From an uncultured Eubacteriaceae bacterium (GTDB taxonomy: Bacteria > Bacillota > Clostridia > Lachnospirales > Lachnospiraceae), in contig CAMEUH010000002.1 in assembly GCA_945938055.1 (NCBI GenBank), forward strand, positions 1-40,427: a stretch of DNA of 40,427 nt. Direction: 5' to 3'. The notes under the pieces are model-generated. The model searched no databases. It saw nothing but the letters and a program-made list of their open reading frames with translations, and was not told the origin of the DNA. How positions within the stretch are numbered: the stretch's first letter is position 1; every line of letters begins with the position of its first letter. Position numbers and translations under genes: made by a program. This document shows positions 15,881 to 23,994 of the stretch, piece by piece.

Positions 15881-16897
15881 TTAAATGCACTTAATATAGT
15901 TTCTATATTTTTCCTCATCAAAGCCTTCTGCAATCGCGCGATATAGCGGCATCTGCTTTACCAGAATCGAGGAGTACGGTGAATATGTAATATCCTTCAC
16001 TTCTCTTAATGCCGTCTGGGTTAATGGCTGATACATGAAGTAATCCAGCGTTATGCCTCTTGCTTTTGCAAAATCCAGCGTTTCATATAAATACGTATGT
16101 AAAAAGTATAGCTTTATTTCCTCATAGAATGGTTCAAAATGCTCCGTTTTCTTCATAAATTCCCAGACCAGAAGCTGCACTGCTGCGTGCTCTAAAAGAG
16201 TCTCCTTTGCTTTCATGTCATTGCGCATGGTGCCATTATTATTCTGCCTGTATATGTACAATTTGTCTGGCATAACGGCAAATCGTTTCGCCGTATAAAG
16301 CAGTGGATACACAAATAACGGTTCTTCATATACTACATGTTCCGCATACTGTACTCCCGCTTTTTCAACAACTTCCCTTCGATACAGTTTATTCCAGCAT
16401 CCGTACGTCAATGTTTCGCTCAGTAACATTTTCTTTCTGTCCTCCGGCGAATCAATCTGTATGAATTCATCTTTTATCGGCTGTTTACTGTCCACAATAC
16501 CGATTTTGTCAAAATAATAGTCAAAACCAAATTGAACAATGTCTGCATCCAGTTTCTTTGCTTTTTCATATACTTTTTCAAAAATATCCAGAAGCACCCA
16601 GTCATCCGCATCAACAAAAGCGATATATTCACCGGAAGCATACTTTAACCCTTCATTTCTTGCTCCACCCTGTCTTCTGTTTTCAGGAAGATCGATTATG
16701 GCAACGGAATCCGGATAAGCTCTTTCAAATTCCATGAGCATTTCCCATGTTTTCCCCTCATCGGTAGATGCATCATTAACAAAAATAAGTTCTAATGCTT
16801 CCATCCCGATGGTTTGCTGGACCAGTGATAAGAAGCACTTCGGAAGCCATTTAGTTGCGTTAAAACATGGAATAATCACGCTAACCTTTTTATTCAT
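15881..16897 (-). CDS. GT2-family glycosyltransferase
   Basis: The ATG at 16897 has AAGGAG seven bases upstream and gives 338 residues beginning NKKVSVIIPCFNATKWL; a GTG at 16915 would put the ribosome site inside the gene. The GT-A signature is clear: VSVIIPCFN, FVNDASTDEG, RRQGGARNEGL and FVDADDW (DxD metal motif near residues 94-96). EEPLF near the middle is the expected acidic ED/EE catalytic region. The C-terminal portion is helical and variable. It should transfer a sugar from a nucleotide donor in the cytoplasm. A possible housekeeping promoter (TGATATAAT at about 16920-16928) lies in the 60-base gap upstream, so it may start the GT2-LicD-cytidylyltransferase unit. Confidence 0.88.
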   Translation of the reverse strand: MNKKVSVIIPCFNATKWLPKCFLSLVQQTIGMEALELIFVNDASTDEGKTWEMLMEFERAYPDSVAIIDLPENRRQGGARNEGLKYASGEYIAFVDADDWVLLDIFEKVYEKAKKLDADIVQFGFDYYFDKIGIVDSKQPIKDEFIQIDSPEDRKKMLLSETLTYGCWNKLYRREVVEKAGVQYAEHVVYEEPLFVYPLLYTAKRFAVMPDKLYIYRQNNNGTMRNDMKAKETLLEHAAVQLLVWEFMKKTEHFEPFYEEIKLYFLHTYLYETLDFAKARGITLDYFMYQPLTQTALREVKDITYSPYSSILVKQMPLYRAIAEGFDEEKYRNYIKCI

Positions 16898-16919
16898 ACA
16901 AATACTCCTTTTCACCAGT

Positions 16920-16948
16920 ATTATATCACACCCCCTTTGATTCTTCCA
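16920..16948 (-). promoter_or_regulatory. Candidate sigma-A promoter (extended -10) of the GT2-LicD-cytidylyltransferase unit
   Basis: On the minus strand TATAAT occupies 16920-16925 and is preceded by TGA, an extended -10. The hexamer TGGAAG (16943-16948) is at 17-base spacing but matches the -35 consensus at only three positions. The same TGATATAAT string precedes two other glycosyltransferase genes in this window. Confidence 0.4.
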
Positions 16949-16957
16949 TTAAATATC

Positions 16958-17932
16958 TTAGTTCTTTGGTCCCTGCAAAATCATCATCAGTTTATCATTA
17001 ATGGCAATCAGCTGCTGCACCTTACTCTTTAATTCTCCATTTTCAGCCAGCAGACCGCTTATAAATGTTTCCAGACTGCCATCCATCATTAGCTTATACT
17101 GCATTTCCTCCAGCATCCTATGATAAAACGGCGTCATTTTGGCATAATCCCACCAGATTTGCTCAATGTCAAAATGGCAATTCTGTACATCCCATGGTTT
17201 ATCTCCTGCATAATGAATAATTGCTGTATTCTCCTTCACATACTGATAGCTAAGCTTCTGATTATGGGAAATCCTTGCAAATAAATCATATTTTGCATAA
17301 TCCACATATCCGATACGCTCCCAGTGTACATAATTCAGAATATCTTGATCCGGAGCCTCCATCTGATAATTCCACTCTTCAACAGCTTCCATATAGGTTC
17401 TGAAATTATGATTCTGCCGTATTTTCCCAATATTAAGAAGCATGACTCCCGCATTAAAGTACCGGTATCCCTGTTGCAGCATAGGACCAAACATCTCCCG
17501 CTGTTTCTCTCCAAAAGTATCAGGAGTTCTTTTTCCGTTGCTGTCATCCGCCGCAATAATTTCATATTCTCCGAAATCCATGTGATATAAATCGCAGATG
17601 GACTGATTGATAATTAAATCCACATCCAGATACAGTAATCGTTCCACACTCTCCGGCAATATGTCCATTAACATCAGTCTGTAATATGTTTCTATGCTCC
17701 ATTGCGTATTCCTTGGCAGTTTCACATCGAATTTACTTCCATCCACCTTTAAAGATATAATACTGATATCATACTGTTTTAAAGAATCTTCCAGAATCCG
17801 AATATCTTCTTCCTCTAGTTCACTATGCAGAAGATATGCATCAATATGTTCCCCATTATTGACACATAAGGAAGTCAGCATGACTCCCGTATAATATAAG
17901 TACTTTTTATTTAATGCCGTGGCAATATTCAT
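16958..17932 (-). CDS. GT8-family glycosyltransferase
   Basis: This 324-residue protein is a retaining GT8 enzyme (LgtC/GspA type). Landmarks are LLYLDVDLIINQSI near residues 109-122 (the DxD metal site), YFNAGVMLLNI near 168, APDQDILNYV near 203, and IIHYAGDKPWD near 249, which matches the HxxGxxKPW donor-binding motif. Residues after about 285 look like a coiled-coil tail. It would use a UDP-hexose donor in the cytoplasm. The ATG has AGGAG seven bases upstream and is 23 bases after the DUF4422 gene, so the two are probably co-transcribed. It is likely part of the same surface or flagellar glycan programme, but the acceptor is unknown. Confidence 0.9.
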   Translation of the reverse strand: MNIATALNKKYLYYTGVMLTSLCVNNGEHIDAYLLHSELEEEDIRILEDSLKQYDISIISLKVDGSKFDVKLPRNTQWSIETYYRLMLMDILPESVERLLYLDVDLIINQSICDLYHMDFGEYEIIAADDSNGKRTPDTFGEKQREMFGPMLQQGYRYFNAGVMLLNIGKIRQNHNFRTYMEAVEEWNYQMEAPDQDILNYVHWERIGYVDYAKYDLFARISHNQKLSYQYVKENTAIIHYAGDKPWDVQNCHFDIEQIWWDYAKMTPFYHRMLEEMQYKLMMDGSLETFISGLLAENGELKSKVQQLIAINDKLMMILQGPKN

Positions 17933-17955
17933 CTTTTTGCTCCTCGTATCCCTTT

Positions 17956-19125
17956 CTACTCTTCCCTAAGTGCCAGTTCCACATAAATTCTTGCCTGATG
18001 AAGATTACCATCATTTAAATAAGCATTGGCAAGATAATTATACACCCGGATTCTTTGCTCCTTGTCCTCTTCCAAGATTTTCTGAATTGACAGTGATATA
18101 AATTCTGTAGATAAATTCTTTTCCAGAATAAAATGGTATAATGCATTATCTGCCAGACTTTCCGTAAGCAGTTCTTTCAGGTGAACATATAATTTCGTCA
18201 ATTCTTTATAATCCGTGGAATAGGATACCAGATTCCTTTTTCCTGCTCTTTCTTCTGTCGTCATTATTTCTGCAAAGGTATATATCGCCGCCAAATCTCC
18301 CTCTGTATCCGAATCCTTAAAAAATAAGTCAGGCCTCTTTGTATTTACTTCTTTTAAATATGCCGTAACCTCTTTATACTGACCATCCTGTAACAATTTT
18401 GCCGATTTTGCAATCACTTCCTTGGTCTCTGACTTAACCCCCATCAGGCCAACGGGTGCCTCATATGGTTTTAACTGATTCTGTCTGACCCAAACCATAA
18501 CCAGACGTTCCGCCAGAAATCCAAACACACGTCGGTCATAATCATCATATCCTGTCATATCGATCTGTTTCTCTACCTCAAAAAGAATGGTAAAGAGCCA
18601 CTCTGCATACTGATTCATCAGTTTCCGGCTGGTAACCATCATGTTGGCATAATACATGCAGCATCCGTCCATGACCGTATCATAGGTTAACAGATACTCC
18701 GGATAATATTTTTTTATAGCCTCCCTTGTAAGGTCAAGATCTCTTGCATAATGCTTTTTTGCATAACCCTCGTAAATACTTTCGCCTTCCGGATATATCA
18801 GCCGTCCTGTAACGATTACATCATATTTCTTTAGAATTTCTTCCAGCTCTGATGCCTGAAACAGTTCTTCCTTTTCATTAAGAAAATATCTTCTGTAATG
18901 ACAAAGACCTGTTATGTCACAATCCGATCCATTCTTCCACATCCAGTAAAGCCCTGATAATTCACTATAATTAGGATTCTTCGCAGAAATATTATCTCCC
19001 GTGTTATCCGTAAGATATCCCAATGGCTCATGCAATGCCGCTCCTACCTGCAACGGAATATAGATTTTATCCTCCGGCACATCAAATTCCTTATGTGCCA
19101 TTACATATATCCTTATGTCCTTCAA
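17956..19125 (-). CDS. DUF4422 (exopolysaccharide/GT-like) protein with helical C-terminus
   Basis: This 389-residue protein starts at TTG at 19125: AGGAGG lies five bases before it and no ATG is near. The N-terminal 230 residues match DUF4422, a domain found in polysaccharide loci and thought to be a glycosyltransferase-like fold. It has IYVMAHKEFDVP, LTDNTGDNIS, ELSGLYWMWKN, GLCHYRRYF and MDGCCMYYANMMV. The remaining 150 residues are helical, with repeats such as SAKLLQDGQYKEVTAYLK and YLANAYLNDGNLHQARIYVELAL that resemble TPR-type units. It follows a terminator for the unknown small gene upstream and heads a pair with the GT8 gene. Its exact reaction is not established. Confidence 0.82.
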   Translation of the reverse strand: MKDIRIYVMAHKEFDVPEDKIYIPLQVGAALHEPLGYLTDNTGDNISAKNPNYSELSGLYWMWKNGSDCDITGLCHYRRYFLNEKEELFQASELEEILKKYDVIVTGRLIYPEGESIYEGYAKKHYARDLDLTREAIKKYYPEYLLTYDTVMDGCCMYYANMMVTSRKLMNQYAEWLFTILFEVEKQIDMTGYDDYDRRVFGFLAERLVMVWVRQNQLKPYEAPVGLMGVKSETKEVIAKSAKLLQDGQYKEVTAYLKEVNTKRPDLFFKDSDTEGDLAAIYTFAEIMTTEERAGKRNLVSYSTDYKELTKLYVHLKELLTESLADNALYHFILEKNLSTEFISLSIQKILEEDKEQRIRVYNYLANAYLNDGNLHQARIYVELALREE

Positions 19126-19144
19126 TGCTTCCTCCTAAAAGAAT

Positions 19145-19170
19145 GACCCAAGTATAACCATACCTGGGTC
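19145..19170 (-). terminator. Rho-independent terminator after the small helical gene
   Basis: On the minus strand GACCCAGGTAT and ATACTTGGGTC form an 11-base-pair stem (one G-U pair) with a GGTT loop, followed by ATTCTTTT. It lies 17 bases beyond the stop at 19187 and suggests that gene is transcribed alone, with possible readthrough into the DUF4422 gene. Confidence 0.7.
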
Positions 19171-19186
19171 CACTTCTCATACTCTT

Positions 19187-19546
19187 TTAATACTCTGCTG
19201 TTACCTTCTCTATCTGCTTTACAAATTCCAGAACTCCGCCCTTAAGCGCAACAGCAATCAATGCATCCTCTTTCTTTGACAATGCATCTCCCAATTCCTT
19301 TACTGCCTCATTCACCTTTTCCTTTTCAATCAGGACTTCCTTCTCATTAATCACGTCCATTGTCCTGTTAATTATTTCAATAATCCAGTTAATTCCCTTC
19401 ACCACTTCATCCAGATACGCATCCGTATCTAACAGTCTGTTTCCGCTCAGTTCTTCGGAAACATTTTCAATTCCCTTGATAAGCTTTGCACTATATTCAT
19501 GTGCAACCTGTAACGCCTCTATCTGCTGCTGTCTGTAATCATCCAT
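19187..19546 (-). CDS. Unknown small all-helical protein under sigma-28-like control
   Basis: I choose the ATG at 19546, which is nine bases after AGGAG; the ATG at 19555 touches that ribosome site. The product is 119 residues, acidic and apparently entirely helical, with heptad-like stretches (ISEEL-type and INEKEVLIEKEKVNEAVKEL). There is no signal peptide, membrane segment or cysteine. I do not recognise the family. Size and composition resemble flagellar export chaperones such as FliT or FlgN, and it has its own sigma-28-like promoter (19616-19643) and terminator (19145-19170), which points to expression with the flagellin genes. Possible roles are a chaperone or an adaptor for the flagellin glycosyltransferases around it; this is inference. 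Confidence 0.75.
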   Translation of the reverse strand: MDDYRQQQIEALQVAHEYSAKLIKGIENVSEELSGNRLLDTDAYLDEVVKGINWIIEIINRTMDVINEKEVLIEKEKVNEAVKELGDALSKKEDALIAVALKGGVLEFVKQIEKVTAEY

Positions 19547-19615
19547 GATTTTCATCTCCTAAATTCTTGTTTTCTCCATGCGCCCCGTTCAATCCAGGCT
19601 GATACTATATATTAA

Positions 19616-19643
19616 TATATCGGCAGTATTCTTTAAAATATTA
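19616..19643 (-). promoter_or_regulatory. Sigma-28-like promoter of the small helical gene
   Basis: On the minus strand TAAT (19640-19643), a 16-base spacer and a perfect CCGATATA (19616-19623) reproduce the layout of the flgM promoter. It lies about 70 bases before the ATG at 19546. Its -35 end abuts the predicted plus-strand promoter of the GT2 gene at 19703. Confidence 0.7.
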
Positions 19644-19670
19644 TACATCCAATATAAATTATGTTATACT
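19642..19670 (+). promoter_or_regulatory. Candidate sigma-A promoter of the plus-strand GT2 gene
   Basis: TATACT at 19665-19670 has TG at -15/-14 (extended -10), with TATACA at 17-base spacing as a weak -35. The predicted transcript would begin near 19677, just before GGAGG at 19690-19694. The -35 ends overlap by two bases with the opposing sigma-28-like promoter. Confidence 0.5.
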
Positions 19671-19702
19671 TATTCCATATAGTCCAACCGGAGGAACGCC
19701 AC

Positions 19703-20665
19703 ATGCCAAAAGTATCCATTATTATTCCTGCATATAACGCCGAAAAAACCTTAGCTGCCTGTCTGGGCAATCTGGTTCATCAGACACTCCCAGATATTGA
19801 GATTATCCTTGTAAATGACTGTTCCACAGATAACACTCTGTCTATTATGATGGATTGTGAATCACAATTTCCTGAGAAAATCATTGTTGTAAACTCCGAC
19901 AAAAACCGTGGCGCAGGTGGTGCAAGGAATGTGGGACTATGCTATGCATCCGGTGAATATATTGGTTTTGTGGATAGTGATGACATCGTCGTTCCCGAAA
20001 TGTATGAGAAATTATATCAAAAAGCCATTGAGGAGAATTATGACATTGTTGACTGCGGCTATTATAACGAGGCAACCGACAGTGCCATGGTCCATACCTC
20101 AGATGAGTTATCCGGTACATTGAATGACTGGAAGAGAAGTGAATTAATTGCCAGTGGCGGCTATTTCTGGTCCAGAATTTTTAAAAAATCATTTTTTGAC
20201 GAATTAAACATCCAATTCCGCGAAAACTGTATTCTGGAGGATTGCGAAACACTTATGCTGACTTTTGCCAAGGCACATAACATCGGCAATGTAAAGGAGA
20301 TTCTTTACTGCTACAAAAATTACAACACTTCCATTTCAAAGTGTACCAATGCAGCTACCTTTTTCCGTAACTCCACTGCCGCCATTGAGGCCATTTATAA
20401 CACCTTGTCTGTTCTGCCAAACTATCCGGGAATTCAGAAAGCTGTAGAATACTCCATTGTTAATTTGTGTGCACTCAGCATTGATGCCTGCCTGACAAGC
20501 GGGGCAAACGACCCGGAATTCATAAATAAAGACCGTTATAAGAAAATTGCAGGATATCTTCAATCCATGGTAAAGATTCCGTTCGACGATAACAATTTTA
20601 TTAGAAATAAGATTTCTAAGGAAGAACGAAACACTTTAAAAGAGTTACTTTCCTATTCCTTTTAA
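19703..20665 (+). CDS. GT2-family glycosyltransferase on the opposite strand
   Basis: The ATG at 19703 has GGAGG eight bases upstream; a longer reading from 19661 would begin inside the promoter. The 320-residue product has the GT-A signature: VSIIIPAYN, LVNDCSTDN, NRGAGGARNVGL, FVDSDDIV (DxD near 94-96) and LEDCETL in the catalytic region. It is strikingly like the protein at 22879-23856 (shared GAGGARN, YEKLYQKA, DIVDC.YY segments), so the two are paralogues, now in opposite orientations. It is the only clear gene on the plus strand, and its 3' end overlaps the convergent TPR-glycosyltransferase gene by 21 bases. Sugar donor and acceptor are unknown. Confidence 0.9.
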   Translation: MPKVSIIIPAYNAEKTLAACLGNLVHQTLPDIEIILVNDCSTDNTLSIMMDCESQFPEKIIVVNSDKNRGAGGARNVGLCYASGEYIGFVDSDDIVVPEMYEKLYQKAIEENYDIVDCGYYNEATDSAMVHTSDELSGTLNDWKRSELIASGGYFWSRIFKKSFFDELNIQFRENCILEDCETLMLTFAKAHNIGNVKEILYCYKNYNTSISKCTNAATFFRNSTAAIEAIYNTLSVLPNYPGIQKAVEYSIVNLCALSIDACLTSGANDPEFINKDRYKKIAGYLQSMVKIPFDDNNFIRNKISKEERNTLKELLSYSF

Positions 20666-21706
20666 CCGCTTTAACGCCTCCAGTGCCGGTTCATATTCTC
20701 CACACTGCTTATAATATTGTCTGGCTTTTTCATACTCACCGAGGCACTCACGGATAACACCGGCATTATAGTACGCCTTAAAACTGTTGCACCCTTCTAC
20801 CTTGCAGAAAGAATAGGTAACCGCTTTTTCAAATTCCCTGACAGCCTCCTCAAACATGGCGTTATTCATATATGCAAGCCCCATAAGGAATACATAATCA
20901 GCCGATACGGCAAACTCCTTATAAATATTCTCTAAAAACATCATTTCCCCATACCGTTTCAACTGTAACAGGGCATAAGCATACGTTTCCACCATATCCT
21001 GTACATACTCAAGTCCCGGATTCAGATCAAAACCAAGTCCCTGTTCAAAATACTCTGCTGCCTTATCATATTCCTGGCACATGTAATAACTCTTGCCAAG
21101 CTGATAAAAAGTATATGGGTCTTCTCCCATTTCTTTTAAATCCAACAGCAGAAGCTCAATATTTCTCTTTGCCTTTTTCTTTTTTTCCTCTTTCGTTCCC
21201 TCATATCCACTATGACCGATCTGAATGGGCACATTCTGATGTTCAGCACTTTTTCCATCTTTGCGTACTACCTGTTCATGAATCCGTCCTCTGTATTCAT
21301 AAAATCTTCGGTCAAACATACGGCTGATTCGTTCATGCCCTGATTCTTTGCCATCCACGCCATCATAGTTGTTTACTCTTTCAATCCGCCCAGCCATCTC
21401 AGGATTTTCACGCAATAATTGTTCCACCCGTCTCACATCAAACTGCTCAATCCATTCATCACTATCCAGAACCAGAATCCAATCATTATTTGCCAGACTA
21501 ACAGAATAATTTCTTGCCTTGGAAAAATCATTACACCATACAAATTCACCTAATACATCTGCATAGTTTTTTATAACCTGCTTGGTTGCATCCATGGAGC
21601 CTGTATCTACCACTACAATTTCCAAATCATATAACTTTAATGATTTCAAACATTTTTCTAATTTTTCTACTTCATTCCTTGTAATAATACATACGGACAA
21701 CTTCAT
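20645..21706 (-). CDS. GT2 glycosyltransferase with TPR C-terminal region
   Basis: This 353-residue protein has an N-terminal GT-A domain of about 215 residues (LSVCIITRNEVEKLEKCL, VVVDTGSMDATK and VLDSDEWI with the DxD). A C-terminal stretch of tetratricopeptide-like helices follows, including YTFYQLGKSYYMCQEYDKAAEYFEQGL and KAYYNAGVIRECLGEYEKARQYYKQ. This combination is common in Firmicutes glycosyltransferases that modify proteins or peptides, such as SunS relatives, where the TPR binds the acceptor. Its position in the block behind the flagellin genes makes flagellin or a flagellin-bound glycan a likely acceptor. The ATG has GAGG seven bases upstream and is 15 bases after the CgeB-like gene, so the three glycosyltransferase genes form an operon. 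Confidence 0.9.
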   Translation of the reverse strand: MKLSVCIITRNEVEKLEKCLKSLKLYDLEIVVVDTGSMDATKQVIKNYADVLGEFVWCNDFSKARNYSVSLANNDWILVLDSDEWIEQFDVRRVEQLLRENPEMAGRIERVNNYDGVDGKESGHERISRMFDRRFYEYRGRIHEQVVRKDGKSAEHQNVPIQIGHSGYEGTKEEKKKKAKRNIELLLLDLKEMGEDPYTFYQLGKSYYMCQEYDKAAEYFEQGLGFDLNPGLEYVQDMVETYAYALLQLKRYGEMMFLENIYKEFAVSADYVFLMGLAYMNNAMFEEAVREFEKAVTYSFCKVEGCNSFKAYYNAGVIRECLGEYEKARQYYKQCGEYEPALEALKRLKGIGK

Positions 21707-21721
21707 TGGACATCCTCACCA

Positions 21722-22870
21722 TTATTTGTTTTCTATCTCTGCAAACATCTTTTGAAAAGCCTTTTCATAACCATAACTTCTCACTTTTTCATGACCACAT
21801 TCTGCAATCTGTATCCGTTCGGAATCATGAGACAGATAATATTCTATCTTTTCCATCATATCCTCCGGACTGCTATACATTACCAAATCTTTTCCATCTT
21901 CAAAATGTTCTGCTATCCCAGCCTGATAATTGGTTAAACAGAATCCTCCGGCTCCAAGAATATCAAAGACCCTAAGTGGTACACCTGATGTAATGGAACG
22001 CATGGTAATATTTAAATTAATCTTTGAATTTCGGAAAACCTTTGGCATCTCCTCACAATATTCCACGCCCCCATGCGCCTTTACCGACGGGATGTCCTCT
22101 ATCCGGCCCTGGGTAAACAAATTTACCTGAAATCGCGACGCCGCCATAGACAACAGTTTCCGTCTCTCGGTTCCTGTCACCAGCTTATTCATCTGATTCG
22201 CCATGACAATGGAATCCGGAACGTTCATTCCCTGCAAATCCATATTTATGGCATGAAGATACTTTTTGGTGAACTCTTTATCCACGATTTCATTAATAAA
22301 GTTATATCCATAAACCTTCTGCTGTGCCTCTGTCAATGCATCCACAAATCCAGAGTAGTATTGCGGGATGTTATCCGAAAACATTGCCTCATTCTTTTTA
22401 AGATATAGGTTTCCCACAAAGCTGACATCATATTGATACCGTGTTCCCCGAATATCAGTACCCAGCAGTTTATCCAGCCGTTCCCTGTCTACCGCCAGCG
22501 GCATATAGAACAAATTCTGTACCTTGTATGCATCCAGAGTCTGAATTCCATCCTTTTCAAAAAGATAAATACGATTACAGTCATAATACACTTCCCTCTG
22601 AAATAAAGTATAATTAGGCCAGTCGTAAATCCATGATATATATATTTTCTTCATCTGATGACACATTCCTGATATCATGGGAAGAAAATCATATGAAAAT
22701 ACTATATCAATATCCTTTGCCATTTTCTCTGCTGCCTCCATGGCAGCCCGTCCATCCAGATATTCTTTTACATCCCTTTGCATCACAAGAACTTCATCCG
22801 CAATCTCTTTCAGATGATTCAGGGTATCCCTAAAAGAATTTTCATTCCAGCTGCAATATAAGATTCTCAT
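21722..22870 (-). CDS. CgeB-like glycosyltransferase (GT-B, DUF3880-type)
   Basis: This protein of 382 residues (starting at the ATG at 22870; an ATG at 22879 overlaps the previous stop as TAATG and is also possible) resembles CgeB-type glycosyltransferases. It opens MRILYCSWNENSF, has KIYISWIYDWPNYTLF in the N-terminal half, and ends with a GT-B nucleotide-sugar region: GGVEYCEEMPKVFRNSKINLNITMRSITSGVPLRVFDILGAGGF, then LTNYQAGIAEHFEDGKDLVMYSS. That second block is typical of the C-terminal domain of group 1 glycosyltransferases. CgeB relatives occur in spore-crust and flagellar glycosylation loci. Translational coupling to the GT2 gene upstream implies a shared pathway. Donor unknown. Confidence 0.83.
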   Translation of the reverse strand: MRILYCSWNENSFRDTLNHLKEIADEVLVMQRDVKEYLDGRAAMEAAEKMAKDIDIVFSYDFLPMISGMCHQMKKIYISWIYDWPNYTLFQREVYYDCNRIYLFEKDGIQTLDAYKVQNLFYMPLAVDRERLDKLLGTDIRGTRYQYDVSFVGNLYLKKNEAMFSDNIPQYYSGFVDALTEAQQKVYGYNFINEIVDKEFTKKYLHAINMDLQGMNVPDSIVMANQMNKLVTGTERRKLLSMAASRFQVNLFTQGRIEDIPSVKAHGGVEYCEEMPKVFRNSKINLNITMRSITSGVPLRVFDILGAGGFCLTNYQAGIAEHFEDGKDLVMYSSPEDMMEKIEYYLSHDSERIQIAECGHEKVRSYGYEKAFQKMFAEIENK

Positions 22871-22878
22871 TGAACACA

Positions 22879-23856
22879 TTACCTCACTGTTTCAAACCAC
22901 CGAAGTATCTCTTTACTTTCCTCAGTCATGTTCTTATTCAGATAAAAATTATTCTGCCAGTTCTCCCATTTTCCGGCTGATATTTTCTTTAGACTTCTTA
23001 AGTTATCCATCAACTGAAAGGACGGATTTTCCTGATTCCAAAGACACATTCCAATTGCGCAGGAAAAACAGCTCAACATAGCATAATCCATTGCTTCCAA
23101 AACATTTTTCCCTATTTCCGGAATTTTGGAAGACTCTGGAAGAAAGGACTGTTTCAGGAAACCAACTGCTTCCATTGCATCCAGCATATCGGAAAATTTT
23201 TTCTGCTCATTTCCTGATTTTGAAGAGGACTGTTCATTATTCTTATAATAATATAATACTAATTTTACATTTCCTATTCTCTTTGCCAGCAAAACGACAT
23301 GTATCAGGAAATCCAAATCTTCATAAATAACACCTTCACGAATCCGGCATTGATTTTCTTTGAGCAATGAGGATCGAAATATTTTCGTTACTGCATAACC
23401 CACGCCGGCAATGATTTTTCCTCTCTTCTCATCATCCAAATCACCGATGACATCATCCCCATAAGACAATACTGACTTTCCCATGTTTTCTTCATAGTAT
23501 GCACAGTCTACAATATCGCAATCTTCTTCGGCTGCTTTTTGATATAGCTTTTCATACATCGTCCCATCAATCACATCATCGCAATCCATGAAGCCAATAT
23601 ATTCGCCTTCTGCCATACTAATTCCCATGTTTCTTGCCCCACCGGCCCCACGGTTTACTTCAGAACAAATCACCTTGATTTTATTCGGATATTGTTTTCT
23701 CCAATTTTCAAGAAGCTCTCCACTTTTATCCGTAGAAGCGTCATTCACCAGAATCAGTTCCATTTCTCCCAGGGTTTGTCCCGTCAGGCATTTCATGCAT
23801 CTGTCAATATACTTTTCTCCATTGTAAACCGGTACGATTACAGATACTTTTACCAA
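22879..23856 (-). CDS. GT2-family glycosyltransferase directly downstream of flagellin
   Basis: The start appears to be TTG at 23856, with GGGGGA seven bases upstream and no ATG near; this gives 325 residues. GT-A motifs are VSVIVPVYN, LVNDASTDK, NRGAGGARNMGI, FMDCDDVI (DxD near 94-96) and YEDLDFL as the acidic catalytic segment. It is a close paralogue of the plus-strand gene at 19703-20665. It is the first gene after the flagellin terminator and has a convincing housekeeping promoter at 23893-23921, so it probably starts the GT2-CgeB-TPR unit. Flagellin glycosylation is the obvious role by position, but the sequence gives no sugar specificity. Confidence 0.9.
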   Translation of the reverse strand: MVKVSVIVPVYNGEKYIDRCMKCLTGQTLGEMELILVNDASTDKSGELLENWRKQYPNKIKVICSEVNRGAGGARNMGISMAEGEYIGFMDCDDVIDGTMYEKLYQKAAEEDCDIVDCAYYEENMGKSVLSYGDDVIGDLDDEKRGKIIAGVGYAVTKIFRSSLLKENQCRIREGVIYEDLDFLIHVVLLAKRIGNVKLVLYYYKNNEQSSSKSGNEQKKFSDMLDAMEAVGFLKQSFLPESSKIPEIGKNVLEAMDYAMLSCFSCAIGMCLWNQENPSFQLMDNLRSLKKISAGKWENWQNNFYLNKNMTEESKEILRWFETVR

Positions 23857-23892
23857 AATATAATCCCCCTTAGCCGGATTTTTCTTTTTAAA

Positions 23893-23921
23893 ATTATATC
23901 ATGAACATTCTTAAAAGTCAT
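23893..23921 (-). promoter_or_regulatory. Candidate sigma-A promoter of the post-flagellin glycosyltransferase operon
   Basis: On the minus strand a perfect TATAAT (23893-23898), with TGA before it, is 17 bases from ATGACT (23916-23921), which matches four of six -35 positions. It starts just after the flagellin terminator, so these glycosyltransferases could be expressed independently of sigma-28. Confidence 0.6.
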
Positions 23922-23928
23922 CCAGCAA

Positions 23929-23969
23929 AAAGGGTACCGCTCACGATATATTCGTAAACGATACCCTTT
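23929..23969 (-). terminator. Terminator of flagellin gene 1
   Basis: Positions 23929-23946 and 23952-23969 pair as an 18-base-pair stem on the minus strand (several G-U pairs) with an ATATA loop; the 3' arm ends in CCCTTT and runs on as TT. It lies 25 bases beyond the flagellin stop. Confidence 0.75.
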
Positions 23970-23994
23970 ATTAAAACGATGAACTATCTAAAGA

